Both the position numbers and the translations under genes were made by a program. 64,000 nucleotides of DNA, taken from positions 32,120,501 through 32,184,500 of the forward strand of contig CM060834.1 of the NCBI GenBank assembly GCA_030762175.1. Direction: 5' to 3'. The DNA comes from Metallyticus violacea (taxonomy: Eukaryota > Arthropoda > Insecta > Mantodea > Metallyticidae). Shown piece by piece: positions 20,940-34,260 of the stretch (within the stretch, counting starts at the first letter, position 1; every line of letters starts with the position of its first letter). The notes beneath the pieces are model-generated. The model had not been told where the DNA came from. It ran no database searches and worked only from the letters and a program-made list of their open reading frames with translations.

Positions 20940-21810
20940 TCTGAGTTGAAATATTTAGAACACTCTTTATAGTTTCACTTAATGAGATTTACTCAGAAGA
21001 TATTTTTTGTCCACATTATCAGCTGTTAAATGACTGTTGGATCATTTGTAGAAGTTGAATAGGTAGGTATCTGGGTTGACTCTGGTGGTCTTGTGATAAA
21101 CTTGAATAAAGTGCTGTCTGCTTCCAGAATGTTGAAATTCATAAGGTTTTACTCATGTATTTTTTTTATATAAATCCTTTTCCATAAGCTTAATTCTTTT
21201 GGTTGTGGAACAGGTTTTAATAACTTAATGCCTTTCTCTATTTTATGGTTTTCATTAAAAAAAAGTACTGCCACAGCTGATTTATCTATTTCCTTGATGT
21301 TTTTCCAATGTTCCTTTAACCTAATGGCTATATTTCCCTTTGTTTTTCTTACACAGATTTTTTCACAATCCTTACAATTAATCTGGTAAATACCAGATTT
21401 TTTTCTCTTTGGGCCTGGAATCTGTTTTGTTTAATTTAAATACATTTTTTACACTGTATTGGTTTTGAGGTGCTAAGATGATGTTGTACAGCTTGAAAAT
21501 TTTTTGCAATTTCTTATTGGCTGATGGGTAGTAGGTGAATGTTTTAAATTTTTTTTCCCTTAATAAATCACTCAAAGTTGTCATTTGTTCAATTCTTTTT
21601 TTGTTTCTGGAATCTTTTAATTTTTTGGTTAATCATTTCTTTCCTGAAATCATTGGATTAGCTGCTTCTATTATGTGTAGATATTCATTCTTGTATTCTT
21701 CTTTGTTCAGTGGTATATTCATTAGTCTGTGTGTCATTCTGTTGAACGCTGCTACCTTGTGTGATATTAATGTATGTTTCACTGTGTTTGATTCCGAATT
21801 GAATTAGTAT
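20940..21810 (-). pseudogene. Penelope-like element fragment, family E, minus strand
   Basis: Reads on the minus strand through [40 protein letters not shown], then (frameshifted) [13 protein letters not shown] (GIY-YIG endonuclease start), KEIDKSAVAVLFFNENHKIE and the C-terminal block to about 21090. The RT core is missing. A degraded hammerhead-like end lies at 20994-21022 and the terminus AATCTCTTCTGAG at 20930-20945. A related copy is at 55120-56520. Confidence 0.75.
20994..21022 (-). ncRNA. Degraded hammerhead-like motif, PLE family E
   Basis: Minus strand: CTGATAATGTGGA is recognisable by comparison with the better copy at 56414-56449, but the GAAAC half is lost. Confidence 0.35.
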
Positions 21811-23640
21811 TGAAAGAAATTTAATGATTGCTTGTTGCTCTAATTCAAGCTACTACATTCTTGTGAAGGCACACAAAAATATGCAACAACAATAATGAAC
21901 TTCACTCAGCAAAATAATGAACACAACTATGAGTCACTGATATACTAAGGTTATAAAACCTTGCCAAGCTGTTTGTACAGTGCTGCACAGTGACAAGTTT
22001 GTGAACTTAATTGTTGGACCTTGTATAAATGAGTCTGAAGATTCAAAATAAAGATAGGAAATTTTTACTCCCATAAATGTGTTCCTAAGAAATGGATGCA
22101 GCTTTACAGATTTCTTATTTCACATTAGTAGTCAATAAGAATTCTGTCAATTAAAAGCTCATAGAAAGGTGGCAAATGACAACATACTTAAATAGTAAAG
22201 TAAAATTATAAGTTTTAAGTAGTCGTCATTTGGTTGCAAATTTTATATATTAACAAGGTTTATCTTTACAGCAAAACACAAGATTCAAATAGGTTTCACA
22301 TTACCTCTTCCAAAATCATGGCTATCAGTACACAAAATAGATAAGAAAAATGACATAAAATTAATTGGTAAAATTTCCAGGTTACACATTGAGAAGGAAC
22401 AGTGATGGTGCATTGTTTATTGCTAATAATATCAAAGCTTGACTATTTGATAACTAGTCATAATTAGTTACTATTTTTCCTATATAATTGTTATTCCACA
22501 CCAATACGTGTTTATCCCATAAAAATAAGTAAAGATTTATTCCTTAACTGTCTTTAATGCTGCATTTTAAGTGTTCTACTATATAAAGATTGGCAAGATA
22601 TTGAAACATTGTTTAATCCTCATTGTGCATACTGCATTGTTGCAAGCATGTAAATATTTGACATGACATCACAGATTACCATACATGTGGAAAGGCAAAA
22701 ACCTATTAATAAGTACAATTTATAGGCAAATGAACAATTTATTACTTTGACATACAAACCCAAAGTGTCCTATATTTCTTATAAATTGAAAATTATTATT
22801 ATTTTATAGTTTGTAAATATGTGTATATATATTTCAATAAAATGCATATATGATGTGCTGAAATTGTACCATTTCACTCTGATATATGATTAAAGCTATT
22901 ACTTTTCCTAATAACTTATGCAATTTAGTGCAATGTACATTTTGCATGGAGAAAATCTTCAGCCTAATTATGATTTTTAATAATATTGAAATCCCTATTG
23001 CTGGGTATGAGCAAATGGCCACTGACAGTAATGCTCAACTTACTGAATTTATTTTTATCAGTTAAACCAGTGAGTTATGCCATGTCACGATTCTTATTTT
23101 GACCCTCACAGTACAGATAAAATTCAGCAACATTTTTGATGCCATAACTCTGCAAGAAAGCAAAAAGGAACACACTTCACTTGGTTCTTTTTACCCTATA
23201 TCTTTGTGGCAGAGAGAGACTGTGGCAGTAATGGTCGTAATACTGTGAATACAAATGAGATCAACAGTAAGTTGTCTCATGTAAAATGTTTCCTGTATAT
23301 TATCAGAATAGTCAACAAGAAATATTAGTCAAAAAGTAATCGTACGATAATTTTCTGCAGCATGTTTATTAGATTTCAGATGGCTATAGAACTTATTTTC
23401 TTTTTAGTTATACACTATCAATTCAGCCACAGTAAGCTGTTTAGTTAGCACTTTAATTGAAATGTACATTGTGTAGCTTTGATTTTACTTCTTTGCGTGT
23501 CCCACAGCAGCAAACTTGTAAAAGGCAAATGAAAATTTTTGCATAAATTTTGAAATTTTTTGATAACTATTTGAATTACTTATGCTTCAGAGTGCTAAGT
23601 AAGCAGCTGGGGAGAAAGGCTGTGTCTACAGTGAACTCCT
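21811..23640. other. Intergenic DNA, unassigned
   Basis: AT-rich DNA without recognisable ORFs, RNA genes or repeats. Confidence 0.5.
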
Positions 23641-23644
23641 GAGT

Positions 23645-23705
23645 GAGCAGAAAAATTTTTTTTGTTTGTTTACAGATGCTCTTTGATATCTCAGGTCCAG
23701 CATGA
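23645..23705 (-). mobile_element. SINE family A 3' fragment
   Basis: TTTGTTTACAGATGCTCTTTG and ATCTCAGGTC match the inverted 3' tail of SINE A (as at 63460-63495); the rest is absent. Confidence 0.55.
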
Positions 23706-25352
23706 AAAGAAAAGAGGCACAAATATCTATGGGAGTGGAACTGTTAGTATACAGAGCCAGGACAGGATTATTTATGAAAAATAAATTTATATAAAAGGAA
23801 ACAGGAAGAAATATGATGATAAATTGTTTACTAATGGGGGGGATAAAGTAGCCTGCCTCCACGTGGTGTCCCCTGGGTAATGCAAAATAGACTACAACAT
23901 TGTGCAGAAGTTGTTTAATAATGGGGAGTGTAATCTTAATGTTATTAGTGATAGGAGGAATTGAACAAAATCCTACCAATAGAGATACAGACAATTTGGA
24001 AAAATTTGTGAAAAAAAATTAATAAAAGCGCTGGCGTGGAGCAATGAATAAATAATAATCTAAATAAAATAGCTACAGAAATAAAAGAGGATGTTGGGAA
24101 AAAATTTAAGAAATAAGAAGAGAAGTGGATAAAATGAAATCAATAATGGAAAGAACAGATGAGAGAAGGAGATTCAATTAGTTTTTACACACCCGAAAGA
24201 GAGAAGAGATATTTGGTCAGTGGAAGAAGTAACACAATACTGAATGAAGCGTGGAAATGGATTTAAAACTATGGGGGATTGTGGAAGCCTATGTATGAAG
24301 ACGTATGGAGAAAAGACCAATTATTTACAGTTCTCAACAAAAGTTAATCCATGAAATCCTACAATAAACAAAGATACTGAAAAGTTCAAACATATTTTAT
24401 TAACAAGGATTAAATGCCGGCCCAAAGGAATATGAAACAAAATTTAATTGGACAGATGGTAGAAACAAGAGTAGGCAAATGAGCATATATCAGAAATTAC
24501 AATTTTGGATCGAAGGAATGAATGTAACTTCTACAAGGAAGGACATATGATGAAAAGTGCCAGTTTGGGAGGAAATAAGTCAACAAAAACCTAGAGATCT
24601 ACAGGAACTGCATGCATCAGCAGCAAGTAGAAGTGGTACAACATTTGGTGAGGCAGGAGGTGAAGAAATATGAGATATGACAATGACTGTGATGACAGGA
24701 GATGTGACAATGATGGTGATGTCAGGAAATATGACATCATCAGAAGCAAAAAAGGTTTTATAACTAGGGAGAGAGGAGAGAGATGAAGCAAAAAAATGGG
24801 CAGAGAAGTGGACGAAGGCGTTACAAAAGAGTGTGATGATCAGTGATGAGGAAGTAGAGGCAGCAGGTGCCTGTGCATATAGGAGCAGGCAAGAGTGGGA
24901 AGGGAGCAGTGAAGAGATCATGGAAGGAAAGAGATATCAATAGCATCCATCTAAGAAGGTATAAAAAATACAACAAAACATTAGAAAGGTTTAGGTCTTT
25001 TAAGAACTGAATTGGATTTCAACAACCAGAAGTGAAAGTAAGATCCCTAGGGTTTTGGAATTGTGAAGGTTTAAAACATAAAATTGTCTCTGGAATTCAA
25101 AGCATTTATTGGGAACATTAGATTTCTTAGCAGTAGTAGAAACATGGCTAAGGAATGATGATATTATGTTAAAAGATTTTAATTACCTAGGGAGGAAAGG
25201 GGAAATGGTAGCAAAGAAAGGGAGAATATCAGGAGGATTATGATTCTTTGTTAAGAAGACGCTTAGAAAACCAATTATAAAAAAAAACATGGTTTAGGTG
25301 TAAGGAATCACTATGGTCATACTGGGAGATAGACAGGTGGATAGTGATTATG

Positions 25353-25356
<4 letters not shown>

Positions 25357-25402
<46 letters not shown>
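25357..25402 (+). repeat. (TAA)n microsatellite
   Basis: About 15 perfect ATA/TAA units within the LINE. Confidence 0.95.
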
Positions 25403-27495
25403 TGCTGTTACTTCACAGTTCCTTTAAACAAAATTATATCATCAATTGGAGAAAGATATGGGCGTGGTTAAGGGACATATATTTTAATACAGTATTTATA
25501 GTAATGGGTGATTTTAATGTTAGAATAGGAGAAAGTGAAGTAAATTTAAATGATGGTTTGTAAAATGATGATATGAATGAAATATCATAGTATATATCAG
25601 ACATAGTAAAGATAAAATTGCAGACAGAGCAAATGAAAAATTTATTTATTTTTGCAAATTAAATGCAATGGAAATTTTAAATGAAAAGCATGGAGAAGAT
25701 GAACATGAGGAATATAACTTTATTAACAAAAATGGCTAAAGTGTAACAGATTATGCACTATGACCCAATTAACATTAGCTATGCTTTAAATAATTTCAAA
25801 GTTTTAAATTTTAGTGTAGTAATGATCACTTACCATTAATAATAAATGCTAAAATTAAACCAGAAGATTTAATAACTAGCCAATAAGAAGATACAGATAT
25901 GTATAAGAGGAGATAAAAAGATTTAGATAGAATGAGAACTGCAAGACAAATTTTGCTCATGTCTTAGATTCTGACATACAAAAAATATGCCAGGTTGGTA
26001 TAATAAACATGCTAAAAGAATATAAAATGCCACTAATATGTTACATTTTATAATGTGTTGGACAGGTGAGGGGATGTCAGTGAAAAAAGAATGGGAGGGT
26101 AAAATAGGTGATGAAGAGTGTAAACTAAGTAAAATTATTGTTAAGTCAATGTTAGTAAAGTGGAGGAAAACAGGAAATGACAATCAAAAGAAGAATATTT
26201 ACATAACAGATAATGAAGTATTAGAAAAAAACTTTTGAGCAGTAAGAAAAGTGCCAAGAAATTAATTAATATTATTTATGAGAAGTAAACAATGAATGGA
26301 AGGGTATAAAATCACTGTACAAAAAATATTTAGTCAAATCTTGTATAAGATTGGGTAAAATATTTTTCAGCTTTATATGAGTGTAAAAGTTTTATACATA
26401 GTAGGAAAATTCAGGAAGTACAAAATAATATATAAAGATCTTGGATAATGATATAAAAGAAGTAGAAGTGAAATAATAAATAAGATTAAAAAGTTAAAAA
26501 AAAAATAAAGCACCTGGTATAGATGGTACATTAGGGGAATTCCTTAAAGAATAGTGCATAAATATGAACAGGCAAAGTATTAACAATTGTGTTTTCATTC
26601 TACGAAAACCAAAGGATAAATAACAGAATATTGGTAAAAAGCAATTATACACATAATATATAAAGGCAAAGGTGAAGCAGATAAACCTAACAATTACAGG
26701 GGTATATCCTTATTATCTAATGTAGGAAAAACATTTACAGATGTTTTAGCAGAGAGAAAACAAATATGGGTGGAAGAATATAATATTCTTTCAGAATTCA
26801 AAAGGGGCTTTAGGAAAAGAAGACAAAATGTTCATTATAAATGCCTACATTTACTTCAGGAAAGCATTTGAGAAAAGAATTGAAATGACTGTGATATAAA
26901 TTACTGGAGAAAGTATTAATAACAATAAGGTGAGCATTTTAAAAGGTTTATTTAAAGATAATATTTTCTTTTTAAGGTATGAGAAGGATATATAACTAGA
27001 AGTGTACACCAAAAGAAAAGGTTAAGGCAAGGTTGTAAATTAAGTTCATTGATTTTTAATTTATTCACTAACAATATATTGAAGAATAAAAACAAAAGGA
27101 ATAATCTCCTGCCAGTAATAAATAATGTACAGGTTCTAGGTTTATTTATTCCTGATGATTAGGTAGTTGGATATACCACTGTTAAGGGTTTAAATTGTCC
27201 CTACAAGAAATAGATAAATGCTGTTTAGAATAGGAAGAAGTTAAATAAAGAAAAAGAAATACAGTTGTATTGTTTAAGAAAGTCAGTAAACTGAATAGAT
27301 GTGAGAGATGGAAGGAACCATTGAATATAAAGTGGTATGTGACTGTATCTATTTGGGAATTAAAATAGATGGAGGAGGCAAAAGGAGCAAACAAACGAGA
27401 TCTGCATTGGCAAAAGGAAAAAAGTAGCAATGGTAGCTATAAATGAATGCTATTCAAAATGCCCAAGTTGGAAGAAAAATGGTTGGAATTTTTTT

Positions 27496-27742
27496 TTGAT
27501 TTGTTTATTTATGGACGCTCTTTAACATCACAGGTCATCAGCGTCCCATTCTATTCAGGGCGTGAAACGGCCGACAAATTTCGCTCAGAGGCCTCTTCTT
27601 TCAGGCTTGAGGTTCTTTATCGTGTCATAAATGTACGACATGGGACCCACGGCTTTACTTATGCCCGAAAAAATTCATCGATCCTGGCTGGGTTTGAATC
27701 CGCAATCTTAGGCTTAGGACCACTACACCACCAGGAACGAAA
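27496..27742 (-). mobile_element. SINE family A, inverted copy in the LINE
   Basis: Runs from GGACGCTCTTTAACATCACA through GGGCGTGAAACGGCCGACAA and GGGACCCACGGCTTTACTT to the head inverse GGGTTTGAATCC and CCACTACACCACC. A short internal segment (the CCGAAGGAAGCC part) is deleted relative to 63446-63742. A 115-codon open reading across it is accidental. Confidence 0.88.
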
Positions 27743-28734
27743 ATGGTTGGAAAATGGTGCATGGCACAGTGGCAGGGGCTTGGATGCTATATGATATTGA
27801 ATTATGGGAACTTAATGATGGATGGGAAATTTTGGACTCGGTACATGGGATGTTTTGCAACAAGGTTTAGGATTGCTAGTTGCAGCAGTTAATGAAATTG
27901 CTCAAATTGAAATGGGAAGAGTAGCAAGAGAAAGGTTAATTATAAAGCATTGGTAGAGGTTCCTGAATCTAGAAGATGAGAACTTGTTAAAACAATGTTT
28001 AAATTATTAAGAAATTAGCTTACAAAATAAGAGTTGGCAAGCAATTTAAGAATAAATTTGGAAAACAATGGTTTTCAATATGTGTAAGGTAGAAAAGATG
28101 TCAATAATAAAGATTTCTGGAGGGATATATGAAAAAGAGGTCAGTAGAGTTTTATATTTTAATAAAAAAAGTTGGGAAGAGAAAGATATATAGATAATAC
28201 AAGTAAAGAAGAAAATGGTTAAGAATTGGGGTATGGAGTTTAAAAGGGCAAAGAAATGGGTATATGCAAGGTGAATGTCCATTACATAGGAGAAGGGAAA
28301 ATGTAAAACATAAAGTGTTTGATTATAAAAAACTGAAATAAGAAGAATGGAAAGTTTAGAGGAAAAAATGGCTTATAATAAGTAGAACAATTGCTTTAAA
28401 GCATATTTTTAACAAAACTGCAAGAATATAGGCCAATTCTTATTCAAAGTAAAAAACAAATGGAAGTAGACAGTAAAAAGAGAAAATGATTAATTAAATA
28501 TGTGTGGAATGTATGTGTACATAGGAATTTGATTAGGGACATAAATCGCTGTACGATACATGTAGTAACAAATACCAGATGACAGTCTAATTGAAAAATG
28601 GCCAGGGTCTATTTCAGTGGGAAGTTTAATATCTTGTAAATTACTTAATACTAACATAGTACTGGGATTAGGAAGGCTATTGTAAGAATGAGAAATGTAA
28701 TTTGAAACTTTGGATTTTGTATATTTTATACTGA

Positions 28735-31180
28735 TAATAGTATCTGGTGATTTATGAGTTCATTCATTCATGTACAAATTATTTAGTAATTTATTAATAT
28801 ATTAATTATAATTGTAAAAGTTAAGAATTATCAAACAAACTTATGTTTCATTTTGATGTTAGGCTTGCATCAAGATATCGCATTGAATTTCTGAGCATTA
28901 TTACATATTTTAACATCAACTACACCTTAAATTTTCTTCTACAGGAAAGGAAATTTCCTCATCATTTTTTTCTTTCAGGTCATTGAAATTTTAAGAATAG
29001 ATAGTTTTCTCAGCTTCTAAACTTGTTTAATTTTAATTCCAGAGTTAAAAAAATCAATTGGATATACCTTAATCCTCTGATTTCCTCCCATAACATTATA
29101 CTTAAAAGATGCAGATTTCTTTTTACTGTTTTCAGTTGTCCAAAGTTGGTGCCTTGCAATATCCATTATTTCTATAATATCCTAAAGACATCATCTCTTC
29201 TGATTCTATACTATGCACCAAAATTAATAATGATAAATAAATATACAAAAATATCACCATGATCCACCTATCTTTGCAAAACAATTTTTGGTGCATCTGA
29301 TATTATCAATCAGCAAAATAGCATAAATTATTTTAAACACCACTTACTTAGATTAGGTTTGGATAAGTTTCAGTACATCAATTTGAGCAGCAGTTGTCAC
29401 TGAATAAAAGAGATAATCTGTCTGAATTTTCAGATTTTTTAATTTCCTGTAGGCAGGATGGTTCAGGTTTTGTATCAGGAATAATATTCTTTTACAATGT
29501 ATTCTAATTCTTTTAATCTTGCTATTTTTCTTTTGTTACACTTTCAAAATAATGGCTCCACAACTATTTTCTTTTGTTCTTACCCTTTACTCCAATTTCT
29601 ATGATCAAAATCCCTTTTGATGAAGTAAAAATAGCAAATACCAAAAAAATAATACTTATTATATTGGTTATCTCTTAACAGTGAAAAAGCATGTTCATAA
29701 GTTACCAAGACATAAACATGCAAGATAGGCAACTTGTAAAATCAAGCCATGGACTTGAAGCCTTATTCCTGACATGAAAATTTAGATAGACTTGAAAGTA
29801 GATCTGTGCTGAATGTTACACATACAGTATTTATCCTATTAGGATACAGCATCACTTACACAAATATGGGCCATGCATTAAACTTACCATCTTTTGAATG
29901 CTTACCTTCAACACTGCATCTTTTAATTGAAAACATATAGTATTTCTATGTATAAAGAGTAACAACATTGCTTCATAACATGCTATACCTGCCACTAGAT
30001 GGTACTGTAGTACTTGAAGCATTCCATTTTATTTTTATCAAACATGTTTAATGCCGTATTTATTGCTCAGGCACCAAAGGCAGTTCAAGCAGTTCTACCA
30101 CTGTTATAATGTACATATATTGATTTATCTGCCAAAGTAGTGGGCTCAGTGCCCAGTGATCTTATAGGCAGTTAAAATTATCATGTCTGCTCATGCAAGT
30201 TGTTAACTTAAATGTATGAATCCACAAAAATTTTAAAATATAACCCCTAGATTAGATTTAATTTAAACAACGACCCTTGTAATAAAAAGTATATGATTTG
30301 GTTAGGTTAGGTGTTCGCTTAAATTTTATTTGAGAAATTTGCCTTAAATATATATTTGGAAAGGAATCTGCCACAAACAGCCTTTTTGCTCCAACATTTT
30401 AAGATACTAAAATTACTACTTGAGCAATTCCACCAATATTTACTTTATATAGTCCACCCTGGTATTCTGACTGGTGGGAGAAGTCTGATGCTACTCAAGA
30501 AAATCACATACAAGGCAGGTGGGTTAGTACTGTGGAAGTAGTTGAAGAGCTATTAATAATAATGTTATTTTCTGATATAGAAAAACACTATTGCATTAGA
30601 AATTACTTGTTGTTCCACATATATTTTCCTCTTTATTACAAAAGTAATTTTTAAACATAATTTTAATTTTTAATATTAGTTAAATTTGGATTTGAACACA
30701 AGGAAACATGCATAATAATCTCTTCTGAAATGAAATATTTAAAACACTTGTTCTAAATATTTTGACTCAGAAGAGATTACAATGTTCATTGTTTTATTCC
30801 CTAGTTGAGGCATGTATTTGACTAAAAGTTTTATTCAACATTTTACTATTGTTATTCTACTGAATGTGTGCTTTCAATGCAGAATGATGACGTGACGCTT
30901 GGAAAACATTTCCTGTATGAACTCTAAATTTAAATTTTTTTTCATTGTGTTTTCTGTTTAGGTCAATTCAATTCCTCCTTAATTTCTGAAACATAACATT
31001 TAAAAACGAGAGCAGGTGCTAAAATATGAATTAATTCTCTGGATAACTTCAAAGACTAGTGAGTGGCATGACATAGTAAAAGAGTTCAGGTATGCTAAAC
31101 ACAGCCCTACAGAAAATACCAATGTAAAAAGGCCTATTATTCTGTAAAGAAATATATGGTTAACAATATATTATGCTGAA
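28735..31180. other. Intergenic DNA, unassigned
   Basis: AT-rich. A short inverted repeat at 30717-30773 (AATCTCTTCTGA...TCAGAAGAGATT) matches PLE family E ends (20930, 56505) and may be a minimal foldback. A CTCF-like site is noted at 29990-30005. No genes are seen. Confidence 0.5.
30717..30773. repeat. Minimal foldback of PLE family E ends
   Basis: TAATCTCTTCTGA and its inverse TCAGAAGAGATTA flank a short centre; the same terminal sequence occurs at 20930-20945 and 56500-56515. Confidence 0.55.
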
Positions 31181-32050
31181 TTAAAAACACTGCAATAATT
31201 TTATATCATTGATAATGTAAACATGTATATAGTAAAATTTGTGTGATTAAGCAACTTTTTTGTTTCTGCTTCTCTGTTTTTGCTGTTTGATTAAGTTGTT
31301 CTAGGCATCTTTCATTTTTATTGTAACTATTTACATAGATGTACATAAATATTTTTTGTAAACGTAGACTGTGCACTACTATGGTAAATGTATATGATAA
31401 GTTCTATGTTCTTAGGTCTCTGTGACTGCTTCGCGAACTCACTGAACACTCCAGGATTAAACTAAACTGAAAGCATAGAGTAATGCATAAGAGTTAGCCC
31501 ATTTATGAACTGGCAGGCAGCTAGACCTCTGATCAAAGCATATTGCCTGGGAAAGATTATTTTCATTCCCTGAATAGGTAAATACCAGGTAAATTTAGGC
31601 AGCAATGGATTTTGGGCTCACTTATGCATGCTTTTATTCATTCCATTTCTCATCTCAAAAAAAGATTCAATGCTTACAAAAAAGAATGGAGAAGGATGAT
31701 ATAATCATGAATATGACAAGTTCTATGTTCATAGGTCTCTGTGACTGCTTCGCAAACTCACTGAAAGCTCCAGGAACTAAACTAAATTGAAAGCATAGGA
31801 TAATGCATGAAAGTTAACATGCCCATTTATGAACTGGCACGCAGCTAGATCCCTGGTCAAAACATATTGCCTGGGAAAGGTTTTTTTCTAGAATTTTCAC
31901 TTCCTTGATCAGGTAAATACCACATTAATTTAGGCAGCAATGGATTTTGGGCTCACTTATGCATCATTTTGTTCATTCCATTTCTCATTTCAAAAAAGAT
32001 TCAATGCTGACAAAAAAGGAGGGAGAAGGATGATTGACATATGGCGTGAG
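31180..32050 (+). repeat. LINE 3'-type repeat with a 320 bp tandem duplication
   Basis: 31180-31460 matches, inverted, 35800-36080. Within it, unit 31396-31714 is followed directly by a diverged second unit 31715-32037 (offset 319 bp; shared GTTCTATGTT, GGTCTCTGTGACTGCTTCGC and GGCAGCAATGGATTTTGGGC). No protein is conserved between the copies, so it is non-coding repeat. Confidence 0.75.
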
Positions 32051-32900
32051 TCAGGACCTCTGCGACAAATTTGGAGGAGAGATACATCTCATAATGAAGA
32101 ATGCTTTTTGTTAAATATCCTAAGTCCTACGTTCTCTGACACATAATTTAGAAGTTGTGTACCTCTGTTTATGTTTATTGTATTGGTTCTAATGTTAAAT
32201 TATGTGATGTTGCCTTGTCCTCACTGTGTACCTCTATGTGTAGCCAATGCATGTGAAGTTGATGTAAACCTGGCATCTATGCTTTCCTTGAATTGATCAA
32301 CATCAAAACCATTAAAATGTTATCTTTGCAGGCATGTGCAGAGTGTTAGTAAATGATACCAATTGATACAAGATATGAACTGACTGAGTGAATGTTTGCT
32401 GCTTTTAATAAAATCCGACACAAACCTGAAATGTTTGCCAAAGAGCAACAGACATTGCTATGAGGGTGCAATGAATAATCAAGTTCAGGGCAGATACTTT
32501 GAACACTTTCTGTAATCAGATCCATGGATACTTACAGAATAAACTAATATTATCATGCCATAATTGTTAAATGTCCCTAATAAGTGTGTTTCATTTCATG
32601 AGTTATGCTTCCTAAATGCATCAGAGAACATAAATTGTTTAACAAAATATGTTCCTCATTGTGGGTCTAGGCGGTGAGACATATTGTATTACTTGGTGTG
32701 TTGGTTGTAAATAAACATAAACTTCCAGAAATGTACTATCTGCCCTAGAGAGAATCAAGATACATGTTTAATTAATGTAACACTCAAAATAATAAAGATA
32801 TGCACATTGCTTACTACTTTTTGCTGCAGCATTTGCTATACTGTCCTTAAAATTAGAAATAAATTATATCTGCTAATACACAAATAAATTTAACTTTGCA
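32050..32900. other. Intergenic DNA, unassigned
   Basis: AT-rich with no recognisable feature. Confidence 0.45.
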
Positions 32901-33440
32901 TCAAAGTATAACTTCAGGTTTTAAATCACTTGTAAATTTGTATTTACAATGAATGCAATAGTATACATTTTTCTGCATTTATAAAAGAAGTTTATATCTA
33001 TTATATGTTTATGATAAAAATGACTCATAGCTAAAATAACAAGAATTAGAGAAGCAGAAATGGAAAAAAACACCCCAATAGTCATACAAGTCTTGCTATA
33101 TACATATTTCCATACATATTGAAAGAAATATAGTAAAATCATCACAGTGTTTGAATCAATATAATGTATTGTCATTCATATATTCTTTTACAGAATAACA
33201 GGACTTTTTACACACATATTTTTAGAGCAGATTTGAAGGATTCGTCATTGTTTATTAATGCTTTTAGGCTAGAGGGAAGAGCACATTGTATTAAAATGCA
33301 TTTGCAATAAAATCTTTTTTGATGGCAGGAAATTGTTGAAACTGGTCTATTTAGGTTTGCTTTTAGTCACGAATATTTTGATGTTTATTGCTTATATAAA
33401 AGTTCATGCGGTATAACATATATTCACATGGAAGTAGGGG
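32900..33440 (-). mobile_element. LINE 3' fragment, minus strand
   Basis: 33200-33440 matches 36140-36390 (shared GAGCAGATTTGAAGGAT, TTTTAGGCTAGAGGGAAGAG and GAAACTGGTCT), which reads into a LINE C-terminal protein on the minus strand. Only the 3' portion remains here. Confidence 0.6.
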
Positions 33441-34206
33441 AGGCTTTACTGACTGCAAGTGTAGAGTTTAGTGTGTTGGTGGTTGCGACATGTTGAATTG
33501 CTAAATTTCTCTAAATTAAATAATATGTTTACTTGTTAAAGTTGCACCATCAGTGTTGCTCCAGAATAAAGGGTTTTCTGGTGGGTTGGTTTGTGTTGGG
33601 TTAGTTTTAACTCATTTAAATTCGAAAGTTTTGTCGGAGTTACAAGTTCAAAAACATATGAAATTGTTGATTTTAGAAAATGTACTTTTTCTAATTTCAT
33701 AGTATATTCGTTTCTGAAAAGGAATGTGTTTCTGAGATAAAATATTATATATTTTGTTTTATAAAATTTAACTGATGACGGTACAGCGGCCTTACCTTAA
33801 TTTTTGCTCCTACGAAATAACACCTAGAAAATTTCACTTTCTGTAACACTGATTAATATTTAATTTCGTTCATAATAAGCTTCATTTTATATTTCTCCTA
33901 TGCTAGTAATGTGTATGCTATGTTTATATCCGTTCTTTCTGCCACCGAAATTTTAAAATAAGTTTTCCCTCAAACTTGGCATTTTGGAATCTACAATGAA
34001 ACATTTTTCGCTGTGATGTTTGTACGCATGAGATAAACAGAAAATGTCAACCTGTAATGCACTATGTTGTTATAAAACACAGATTGTGAATAAACATTGT
34101 CCATTTCACGCGAGGAGGACGAAGAGTAGTGATCACTGCCTAGTTTCAACTTGGTGGTTTAAACTTTTGAAGCTGTGTTTTATTGTACATATATGTGGGC
34201 GGAAAT
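33441..34206 (+). promoter_or_regulatory. Putative IntS4 promoter and 5' UTR
   Basis: This 0.75 kb is free of recognisable repeats and has visibly more CpG (for example TTCGAAAG, GTCGGAG, CAGCGGCC, TTTCACGCGAGGAGGACGAAG) than the surrounding CpG-poor DNA, as expected for a constitutive promoter kept unmethylated. No clear TATA box is placed at a defined distance. The transcription start is unknown. Confidence 0.5.
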
Positions 34207-34260
34207 ATGGCAGCTTTATTGAAGAAACGAGCTTTAGCAGAGTACAGTCAAGTGATTCAG
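34207..34260 (+). CDS. IntS4: IntS4 exon 1
   Basis: Encodes [18 protein letters not shown], close to the vertebrate INTS4 N-terminus, and ends in phase 0 at gtatgg. Too short for ordinary ORF detection. An overlapping frame from an ATG at 34044 could be an upstream ORF if transcription starts before it. Confidence 0.88.

Larger units (their letters stand above)
24040..28730 (+). mobile_element. Long decayed LINE: ORF1, APE endonuclease, reverse transcriptase, C-terminal domain
   Basis: In order: an ORF1-like Lys/Glu-rich segment (24060-24950); an endonuclease start LDFLAVVETWLRND (25118-25165); MGDFNVRIG (about 25503-25530), an APE-type endonuclease hallmark; RT blocks NKAPGIDG (26500-26526) and NNYRGISLLSNVGK (26690-26735); a catalytic-region remnant with PDD (27147); YLGIKIDGGG (27350-27380); a YDIELWELNDGW block (27790-27830); and late C-terminal sequence. 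Dozens of stops and shifts make it long dead. It is the youngest-looking long LINE here, but a TAA microsatellite (25357-25402) and a SINE A (27496-27742) have been added. The clade is not certain. Confidence 0.75.

Noticed and set aside
27447..27794. A 115-codon open frame
   Set aside because: It lies almost wholly within an inverted SINE A copy and has no independent protein features.
30298..30312. GGTTAGGTTAGG resembling the insect telomere repeat
   Set aside because: Only two units; related short pieces (16577, 34412) are isolated, so chance or tiny interstitial traces explain them.
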